Notes under the pieces: model-generated
The model's database searches: none
What the model was told of the DNA's origin: nothing
The model's input: the letters and a program-made list of their open reading frames with translations, nothing else
In this document: positions 1 through 5,001 of the stretch, one piece after another
Position numbering within the stretch: the stretch's first letter is position 1
Layout: every line of letters starts with the position of its first letter
Made by a program: the position numbers and the translations under genes
DNA from: Deltaproteobacteria bacterium
GTDB lineage: Bacteria > Desulfobacterota > Dissulfuribacteria > Dissulfuribacterales > QOAL01
Length of the DNA stretch: 5,791 bases
Direction: 5' to 3'
Assembly (NCBI GenBank): GCA_026988585.1
Contig: JALSKY010000312.1
Span: 1-5,791, forward strand

Positions 1-1
1 C

Positions 2-226
2 AGGGATGCAGAAGGGCTGGAAAAGGTCACCGGTGTGCCGGTTCTGTCCGTCATATCCACCATTGGTGAAAAGGATGAGCCTGAAAAGAGGAACAGAAGG
101 AAACTCCTTGCAGTAGGTGCTGTTGTGGTGGCAGGTATCCTTGCTGTGGTTCTTTTTCACTATTTCGTAATGGATCTATATATATTTTATGCGAAACTCA
201 CCCGGCTTATCCAGTCCAAGGTTTAG
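2..226 (+). CDS. Polysaccharide chain-length determinant (Wzz/GNVR type), C-terminal fragment
   Basis: The frame is already open at the left edge, so this is the last 74 codons of a larger inner-membrane protein whose start lies outside the window. The visible part begins with a stretch of the type 'LEKVTGVPVLSVIS', which in Wzz/GNVR proteins lies just before the second membrane segment. A charged patch rich in Lys and Arg follows (about 83-103), then one strongly hydrophobic helix (about 104-160), and a short aromatic and basic cytoplasmic tail ending at TAG 224-226. Proteins of this family have two membrane helices flanking a large periplasmic coiled-coil domain and set the length of exported polysaccharide. 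In split systems their cytoplasmic end contacts a BY-kinase, and such a kinase is the next gene, 89 bases downstream. A GTG at 35 could be read as a start, but the homology continues upstream of it. The family call is good; assignment to the XrtA-associated subfamily is inferred from the neighbours. Confidence 0.8.
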   Translation, partial: RDAEGLEKVTGVPVLSVISTIGEKDEPEKRNRRKLLAVGAVVVAGILAVVLFHYFVMDLYIFYAKLTRLIQSKV

Positions 227-248
227 AGAGTTTGAGGTCGTTAAGATA

Positions 249-277
249 TTCATAAAATTGATCTGTTTTTTTACAAT
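249..277 (+). promoter_or_regulatory. Possible sigma-70 promoter before the tyrosine kinase gene
   Basis: TTCATA (249-254) and TACAAT (272-277) are separated by 17 bases and match the -35 and -10 consensus at 4 of 6 and 5 of 6 positions. They lie in an AT-rich 89-base spacer between the chain-length gene and the kinase gene, and transcription would start near 284. Chance matches of this quality are common in AT-rich DNA, so this is only a candidate. The kinase gene may simply be read through from upstream. Confidence 0.3.
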
Positions 278-300
278 ATTAAGGTATCAGGCAGAGAAAA

Positions 301-305
301 AGGGG
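301..305 (+). promoter_or_regulatory. Ribosome binding site of the kinase gene
   Basis: AGGGG preceded by a run of A lies 10 bases before ATG 316. The spacing is slightly long but usable. It supports the ATG at 316, whose product begins MSRIKKALEKAK, a typical N-terminus for kinases of this subfamily. Confidence 0.5.
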
Positions 306-315
306 TTTATTAGAT

Positions 316-1143
316 ATGAGCAGGATCAAGAAGGCACTTGAAAAGGCAAAGGCCCAGCAGAGCAGTGAGACAGCGGCTGAAAAGGCTGACAAGTCTCAGC
401 AGGCACCTGCTGTCTCAGCAGCAGTATCCGCGCCCAGTTATTTCAAGACCAAGGTGATCAAGATCCCCAAGGGGAGGTTCATCCAGAATAATGTGATCAC
501 TGTTGAGGAAAATCATCCGGTAACTGACCAGTTCAAGCTTTTGCGAACCAGAATTCTACAGCATACACGACAGCAGGGGATGAACACTATTCAGGTCAGC
601 GGCTTCGATATGGATGAGGGTAAGAGTACTGTGGCCATGAACCTTGCCATAAGCATGGCCAGGGACACTCGACAGACCACATTGCTGGTGGATGTGGATT
701 TCAGGAGACCTTCAATCCATGAACTTTTGGGGCTGGGACCGGACACCCCGGGACTGAAACAGTACTTTGAGAACAGAGTGCCCCTTGAGGAGCTGTTTAT
801 CAATCCAGGCATTCACAAGCTTACTGTTCTTCCTGCTGGCGGAAAAATTACCGCCTCTACTGAGATAATAGGTTCTCCTGCAATGGAGGATCTGGTTCAG
901 GAGCTTAAAAAGCGCTATCCTGACCGTTATATCATCTTCGACACCCCTGGACTCAACACCTGTCCTGATCCCTTGGTCTTTTCGGAATATGTGGATTCCA
1001 TCCTGCTGGTGGCACGGGCCGGGGTTACTTCTACCGAGAGTATCAAGACTGCCATGAACCTTGTCAAAAGGGAGAAGATCCTGGGTACAGTGCTGAATGA
1101 CGCAGGGGCCTTTGAATCCATGGGCTACAGTGTAAAGTATTGA
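316..1143 (+). CDS. Cytoplasmic BY-type tyrosine autokinase of an exopolysaccharide (XrtA-type) locus
   Basis: This 275-residue protein is a P-loop ATPase of the CpsD/CapB/Wzc-kinase family, which autophosphorylates tyrosines and controls polysaccharide polymerisation and export with a membrane chain-length partner. Residues 1-45 are a charged and Ala/Gln-rich linker. Residues 71-79 resemble the ExxRxxRT oligomerisation motif in conservative form (D71, K74, R77, T78). The Walker A region is at 95-104 (S-G-F-D-M-D-E-G-K-S), Walker A' at 123-132 (LLVDVDFRRP), and Walker B at 205-211 (YIIFDTP). Lys103, Asp126, Asp128 and Asp209 are all present. The glycine expected before Glu101 in the PGEGKS signature is Asp100. 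The C-terminus has only Tyr271 and Tyr275, not a dense tyrosine cluster. The upstream gene encodes the likely membrane partner, and the ATPase gene follows after 69 bases. The family is secure; resemblance to the exopolysaccharide/PEP-CTERM-locus subfamily is from memory, and actual kinase activity is untested. Confidence 0.88.
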   Translation: MSRIKKALEKAKAQQSSETAAEKADKSQQAPAVSAAVSAPSYFKTKVIKIPKGRFIQNNVITVEENHPVTDQFKLLRTRILQHTRQQGMNTIQVSGFDMDEGKSTVAMNLAISMARDTRQTTLLVDVDFRRPSIHELLGLGPDTPGLKQYFENRVPLEELFINPGIHKLTVLPAGGKITASTEIIGSPAMEDLVQELKKRYPDRYIIFDTPGLNTCPDPLVFSEYVDSILLVARAGVTSTESIKTAMNLVKREKILGTVLNDAGAFESMGYSVKY

Positions 1144-1212
1144 TTGGAACTTCCCGCCTGGATCATTATGAAATGGAAGGTTCAGGGCCTTTTTACCGGA
1201 ATGTGAGAAGAT

Positions 1213-2451
1213 ATGTATCTTGAGTTTTTTGGGTTGCAAAGACGCCCCTTTATCCTGACGCCAGATCCAGATTTTCTATATATGAGCCGGGTCCATGATC
1301 TCGCCCTGACCCATCTGGAATATGGTGTTATCCACAATATCGGTTTTCTTGCCCTGACAGGAGATGTTGGGGCAGGTAAGACCACTCTCCTGAAGTATCT
1401 CTTTGAGAAGATCAGGGATTCTGTGGATATTGCCATGATAATGAATACCAACCTTACGCCACAGGCCCTGCTGGAGATGCTGGTCAAGGAGTATGAGCTG
1501 GACTGCCCTGGCCGGGAGAAGACAGAGCTGTTCGACAGGTTGTCGGAGCACTTCATCATGCGTTACAGCCAGGGAAGACGATGCGTCATCATGGTGGATG
1601 AGGCCCAGAACCTGCCGGATGAGACCTTTGAAGAGCTGAGGATGTTGTCAAATCTCGAGGTAGGGAGCGATTTTCTACTTCAGATCATTTTGGTAGGGCA
1701 GCCTCAGCTAAGGAACCGCCTTGCCGAACCATCCCTGGAGCAGCTTGCCCAGAGGATTTCTGTCTATTATCATCTCACTGGCCTGCCGGAAGAGGAGGTC
1801 AAGAACTACATTGAGCACAGGCTTTCTGTTGCAGGCCATAGCCCCGGAGACAGCAAGACCCAGTCTATCTTTCAGGATGGAGCCATATCCCTTGTCCATC
1901 AATACTCTCGTGGCATACCCCGGCTCATAAATTCTATATGTGATGCCGCACTCACTTACGCCTTTGCAGAGGATCAGCATCAGGTCACGCCGGAAACCAT
2001 AGAGCAGGTGGTCAAGGATAATGAACTACTCCGTTTACGCTACGGTCAGGAATCTGCTGGAACTTCTGATACGGAACAGGTGCAGACAGGGCAGCAAACA
2101 GACCTGTCCATGAGAGCTGGAACTTCAATGGCCGACACTGCTGGAATCGAGTCCATGTTTGCATCACTTTCCGGGAAGTTGGAGTTGATGGAGACCAGGC
2201 TGTTGCGGCTGGAGGAGATCAGGCAGGATCGCGCTGTGCAGGTCCTGCAGCAGATGCTGGAGCAGGAGAGAGAAAAAAACAGGGTTCTTGAGAAGAAGCT
2301 TACAGCCCTTGCCCTCAAGTATAGGCTTAGAGAAAAGGAGTTAAACAGGCCGGTTGCTCTGCAAAAAGATCAGGACCCTGAAAATGGAAAAAACAGAACT
2401 GTAAAAACGGAATACAGGAGATTTTGGAATGTATTTACTGGAAAGAAATAG
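1213..2451 (+). CDS. ExeA/GspA-like AAA ATPase of XrtA/PEP-CTERM-type polysaccharide loci
   Basis: This 412-residue protein starts with MYLEFFGLQRRPF, the hallmark N-terminus of the ExeA/GspA/MshM-like ATPase family and of the 'secretion ATPase, PEP-CTERM locus' subfamily. Walker A is at residues 50-58 (G-D-V-G-A-G-K-T-T) and Walker B at 125-130 (VIMVDE), followed by AQNL. A sensor-1-like segment lies at 157-164 (QIILVGQP), a candidate arginine finger at R181, and a sensor-2-like motif with R237 in SRGIPRLIN. The AAA module ends near residue 275. The remainder is a Thr/Ser/Gln-rich linker and a probable coiled coil (about 315-378), with a basic C-terminal end. No membrane segment or signal peptide is seen, so it should be cytoplasmic or membrane-associated. 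An in-frame TGA at 1204-1206 lies just upstream, which fixes ATG 1213 as the first possible ATG; its Shine-Dalgarno is weak (GTGAGAAG, 1203-1210). The gene overlaps the TPR lipoprotein gene by 23 bases. The molecular role is not well established; ATP-driven assembly or export of polysaccharide is inferred from context. Confidence 0.9.
   Translation: MYLEFFGLQRRPFILTPDPDFLYMSRVHDLALTHLEYGVIHNIGFLALTGDVGAGKTTLLKYLFEKIRDSVDIAMIMNTNLTPQALLEMLVKEYELDCPGREKTELFDRLSEHFIMRYSQGRRCVIMVDEAQNLPDETFEELRMLSNLEVGSDFLLQIILVGQPQLRNRLAEPSLEQLAQRISVYYHLTGLPEEEVKNYIEHRLSVAGHSPGDSKTQSIFQDGAISLVHQYSRGIPRLINSICDAALTYAFAEDQHQVTPETIEQVVKDNELLRLRYGQESAGTSDTEQVQTGQQTDLSMRAGTSMADTAGIESMFASLSGKLELMETRLLRLEEIRQDRAVQVLQQMLEQEREKNRVLEKKLTALALKYRLREKELNRPVALQKDQDPENGKNRTVKTEYRRFWNVFTGKK
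2416..2420 (+). promoter_or_regulatory. Ribosome binding site of the TPR lipoprotein gene, inside the ATPase gene
   Basis: AGGAG ends 8 bases before ATG 2429 and lies within the last codons of the ATPase gene. It decides the start of the lipoprotein: the product from this ATG has a well-formed lipoprotein signal peptide, and the overlapping arrangement suggests translational coupling. Confidence 0.7.
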
Positions 2452-4822
2452 AATCATTACTCTCTGTATTATTTTGATACTGGCACTTTCTCTTGTGTCA
2501 GGATGTACAAGCAGAGAGGAGAAGATCAAGAGTTTTCTGGATAAGGGAACCACCCTGATGGAGAAGGGTGAGGTCAAGAAGGCGGTTTTGGAGTTCAAAA
2601 ACGCCCTGCAGATAGATCCAAAGAATGCACAGGCCTGGTACAAACTGGGTAAGGCTTATCTTGCAGACAAGAATCCAAAGCAGGCATTCGGATGTTTCAC
2701 AAATGCGGTAGAAGCCGACCCCGAGTTGGATGCAGCAAGGCTGGAACGGGCCAAGATACTGGTTATGGCACGGCAGGCAGAGGCCGCCATGGAGGAGCTG
2801 GACAAGATAAAGGAAAAGGAAAAGCTTTCTCCTGACTTTGAACTGGCCAAGGCCAGGACCCTGATGCTGGAGAACCGCTATGACGAGGCAGTGGAAATCC
2901 TGAAAAAGATCCAGGACAAGGGGTTTGAACCCCGTTTTCTCATGGCCATCTGTTACCGCAATTCCAATCAGCCTGAAAAACTTGAGGCTGCTGCAGAGGC
3001 CCTGCAAAGGGATTTCCCTGACCATTCAGCAACCTTTGTTCTCATGGCAGAATATTATGGCATTACAGGTAAGCCTGAAAAGGCTGTAGAGGCCCTGGAC
3101 CGTATGGTTGAGGCTGGAAATGCCAAGGATTCCCTGAAACTGTTGAGGGCAAACACACTTGAGCGTCTGGGTTTAAAGGAGCAGGCTGCTAAGGCCTATG
3201 CCTCTCTTCCAGATACCCTTGAGATGGAGAAGGCCAAGGCAGGGTTTTTCCTAAGATCAGGAGAGTTGGCCAAGGCAGAGAAGATCCTTGGCAAAATAAT
3301 GAAAACTGTCCCTGAAGATGCAGCTGTAGCCATGCAGCTTGCCCGTGTCCAGGTGGCCAGGAAGGATATGGATGCTGCCTTTGATACCATAGAATCTGCC
3401 CTGCACACAGTGAAAGATCCAAAGGCAAGGAGGCAGTTGCAGGTATTAAAGGCAACTCTCCTGGCGGCCAAGGGCGATGTTGATCAGGCGGAAAAGATCT
3501 GTGAGAAGGTTCTGGAGAAAGACCAGGCAAACCTTGATGCCCATGCCCTGCTGGGCAGGATACTCATGGCCAAGGGAAAGCTGGATCAGGCAGAGTCCCA
3601 TCTGAATCAGGTTGCAATAGCCAGGCCCAAGGATGCTGAGGCACAGCTGATGCTGGCACGGGTTCAGTTGCTCAACAAGAAAGAGGCCATTGCCCTGGAC
3701 ACATTGAAAAATGCTGTTGAAAAGAATCCGGGCAATCAGCTTATCAGAATGAATCTTGCCAGGCTCTATCTTGCAAGAAAGGATCGTGACAGGGCTGTAG
3801 AGGTGCTGGAAAAGGGGCTTGAGGTTCAGCCAGAAAATCTGGTTTTCCTCAGGGCCCTTGGAGAGATCTATGCCTCTGAGAAACAGTATGACAAGGCCAG
3901 GGATTATTTCAAGAAGATAATAGATAGTGCTCCTGAGGATCCCCTTGGTTATCTGCTGATGGGCAGGCTCTCTGCTGCCAAAAAGGATTTTGACAAGGCC
4001 ATGGACTGGTTTCGGCAGGCATATGACAAGAAGGGTGGCTGGCAACAGGCCCTGCCAGCCATGTTCATGGTCCATCTTGCCAAGAAGGATCTCCATGGCG
4101 CCAGAAAGCTCTTAGAGGCAGAGGCTGACAAGAGACCGGATGTGCCGATGATTCACTATTATCTTGGCAAGGTGCTGGCCAGAACCGGGGATTATGATGC
4201 AGCATTGAAGGCCTATCAGAAGGCATCTGAGCTGGCCCCCAACTGGACCGCCCCTTTTCAGGGGATTGCACAGGTCTATATGGCACAGGGCAAGATTGGT
4301 GAGGCTATTTCAAGACTGAAGCAGGCCTTTGACAAGGATATGGATGTGAGGTCCGGTATGGCCCTCGCTGTTCTCTATGACCTGAACGGGCAACCGGCCC
4401 AGGCGGTAGCGGTCTATGAGAAACTGCTCGAAAAATATCCTGGTTCAGCGTTGCTCCTAAACAATCTGGCCTATCTCTATGCAGACAGCTTTTCAAAAGA
4501 CAAGCAGAAGCTGGAGGCAGCCAAGGAGATGATAGGCAAGGTACTGGCCAGGGCAACAGATAATCCTACTTTTCTGGATACTGCTGCGTGGGTAGAGTTC
4601 AAAGCAGGTAATACGGATGCGGCATGGACCCATATTCAGGAGGCCCTTAATCTGACCAAGGATGAAAACCCTGTCCTAAACCTTCATGCAGCGGAGATAG
4701 CTCATGCCAGAGGTGATGATGCAAAGGCCAGGAACTACCTTGACAAGGTTATGGCCCAGGATGTGGACAGAAAAAGCAAAGAACGGGCTGAAGAGCTTAT
4801 GAAGGCCTGGCAGTTGCAATAG
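2429..4822 (+). CDS. prsT: TPR-repeat lipoprotein of PrsT type (XrtA/PEP-CTERM system)
   Basis: This 797-residue protein has a lipoprotein signal peptide: basic residues at 6-8, a hydrophobic core at 9-24, and a VSGC lipobox with Cys26. Thr at +2 is not an inner-membrane retention signal, so an outer-membrane anchor facing the periplasm is likely. Almost all the rest is TPR units, roughly twenty, running from about residue 33 to 775. Clear ones start near 67, 135, 266, 367, 401, 435, 469, 573, 605 and 640, with the usual W/Y-LG-Y, A and P positions. The segment at 678-740 (NNLAYLY, then LDTAAWVEFKAGN) resembles the C-terminal part of PrsT-like proteins. Members of that family are, from memory, nearer 900 residues, so this one is somewhat short but not visibly truncated. 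TPR arrays act as protein-binding scaffolds, and AlgK-like lipoproteins organise export machines. A similar role here is inference. A generic TPR lipoprotein remains possible, but the ATPase and kinase neighbours favour PrsT. Confidence 0.8.
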   Translation: MYLLERNRIITLCIILILALSLVSGCTSREEKIKSFLDKGTTLMEKGEVKKAVLEFKNALQIDPKNAQAWYKLGKAYLADKNPKQAFGCFTNAVEADPELDAARLERAKILVMARQAEAAMEELDKIKEKEKLSPDFELAKARTLMLENRYDEAVEILKKIQDKGFEPRFLMAICYRNSNQPEKLEAAAEALQRDFPDHSATFVLMAEYYGITGKPEKAVEALDRMVEAGNAKDSLKLLRANTLERLGLKEQAAKAYASLPDTLEMEKAKAGFFLRSGELAKAEKILGKIMKTVPEDAAVAMQLARVQVARKDMDAAFDTIESALHTVKDPKARRQLQVLKATLLAAKGDVDQAEKICEKVLEKDQANLDAHALLGRILMAKGKLDQAESHLNQVAIARPKDAEAQLMLARVQLLNKKEAIALDTLKNAVEKNPGNQLIRMNLARLYLARKDRDRAVEVLEKGLEVQPENLVFLRALGEIYASEKQYDKARDYFKKIIDSAPEDPLGYLLMGRLSAAKKDFDKAMDWFRQAYDKKGGWQQALPAMFMVHLAKKDLHGARKLLEAEADKRPDVPMIHYYLGKVLARTGDYDAALKAYQKASELAPNWTAPFQGIAQVYMAQGKIGEAISRLKQAFDKDMDVRSGMALAVLYDLNGQPAQAVAVYEKLLEKYPGSALLLNNLAYLYADSFSKDKQKLEAAKEMIGKVLARATDNPTFLDTAAWVEFKAGNTDAAWTHIQEALNLTKDENPVLNLHAAEIAHARGDDAKARNYLDKVMAQDVDRKSKERAEELMKAWQLQ

Positions 4823-4834
4823 CTACCCTGTTTG

Positions 4835-4855
4835 GATGGATCACCCTGATCCGTC
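4835..4855 (+). other. Hairpin just after the TPR lipoprotein gene
   Basis: The arms GATGGATCA (4835-4843) and TGATCCGTC (4847-4855) can pair over 9 bp around a CCC loop, with one G-U pair. It starts 12 bases after the stop codon. No T-run follows, so by itself it is not a classical terminator. It may protect the 3' end of the mRNA or act together with the terminator 20 bases downstream. Confidence 0.5.
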
Positions 4856-4874
4856 TCTTATGTGCAGGAGATGA

Positions 4875-4907
4875 AAGGCCCCAATTGGTATTTTGGGGCT
4901 TTTTTTT
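4875..4907 (+). terminator. Rho-independent terminator of the exopolysaccharide operon
   Basis: GCCCCAA (4878-4884) pairs perfectly with TTGGGGC (4893-4899) around an 8-base loop. The stem is followed directly by eight T residues (4900-4907). The AAG before the stem can extend it by pairing with the first T residues, partly through a G-U pair. This is a textbook intrinsic terminator. It sits 52 bases after the TPR gene stop codon and separates the exopolysaccharide genes from the aldolase gene. Confidence 0.88.
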
Positions 4908-4921
4908 GTTATTGCAGGAGG

Positions 4922-4927
4922 TATAAT
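4922..4927 (+). promoter_or_regulatory. Perfect -10 box, candidate promoter of the aldolase gene
   Basis: TATAAT lies 14 bases after the end of the terminator T-run and 74 bases before the aldolase start. A promoter is expected here because the preceding operon terminates upstream. No good -35 box is present: at 16-base spacing the sequence is only T residues of the terminator tail (4900-4905), and no extended -10 TG is seen. An activator-dependent promoter is therefore possible. The -10 call rests on one hexamer. Confidence 0.4.
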
Positions 4928-4945
4928 TAAAAAACAGAATTTCAA

Positions 4946-4958
4946 TACAGGAGCTGTA
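4946..4958. repeat. Small inverted repeat in the aldolase leader
   Basis: TACAG (4946-4950) and CTGTA (4954-4958) are perfect inverted arms around GAG. The element lies about 20 bases after the candidate -10 box, inside the predicted 5' untranslated region. It could be a small operator or a weak RNA hairpin, but it is short enough to be chance. Confidence 0.25.
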
Positions 4959-4988
4959 CGCCTTTACTATCTCGTAACATTTAGTCTC

Positions 4989-4994
4989 AGGAGG
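4989..4994 (+). promoter_or_regulatory. Strong ribosome binding site of the aldolase gene
   Basis: AGGAGG stands 7 bases before ATG 5002, near-ideal sequence and spacing. It fixes the start of the aldolase and fits a highly expressed central-metabolism gene. Confidence 0.85.
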
Positions 4995-5001
4995 GTTTAA
5001 A

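Noticed and set aside
35..226. A complete 63-residue membrane protein starting at GTG 35
   Set aside because: The frame is open to the left edge, and the residues before position 35 continue the chain-length-determinant pattern, so this is the end of a larger gene.
266..272. Seven-T run after the chain-length gene as a possible terminator
   Set aside because: No GC-rich stem precedes it; the surrounding sequence is merely AT-rich.
1168..1206. Twelve-codon frame in the spacer before the ATPase gene
   Set aside because: It is too short, has no Shine-Dalgarno, and no recognisable leader-peptide features. It only supplies the in-frame stop upstream of the ATPase start.
712..1239. 175-codon antisense open frame across the kinase gene end and the spacer
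   Set aside because: It covers the Walker B region of a real gene on the other strand, and its product looks like random composition.
3446..4096. 216-codon antisense open frame inside the TPR lipoprotein gene
   Set aside because: It mirrors the repetitive TPR codon pattern (Leu/Pro/Gln-rich output) and shows no domain; the sense strand is clearly coding.
2429..4822. Tandem DNA repeats or an array suggested by recurring AAGGCC/GACAAGGCC strings
   Set aside because: The recurrence follows from the degenerate 34-residue TPR protein repeat and Lys/Ala codon preference. There are no near-identical DNA units.
4871..4930. Nineteen-codon frame starting at ATG 4871, directly after AGGAG
   Set aside because: The Shine-Dalgarno has no spacing from the ATG, and the frame runs through the intrinsic terminator, so most transcripts would end inside it.
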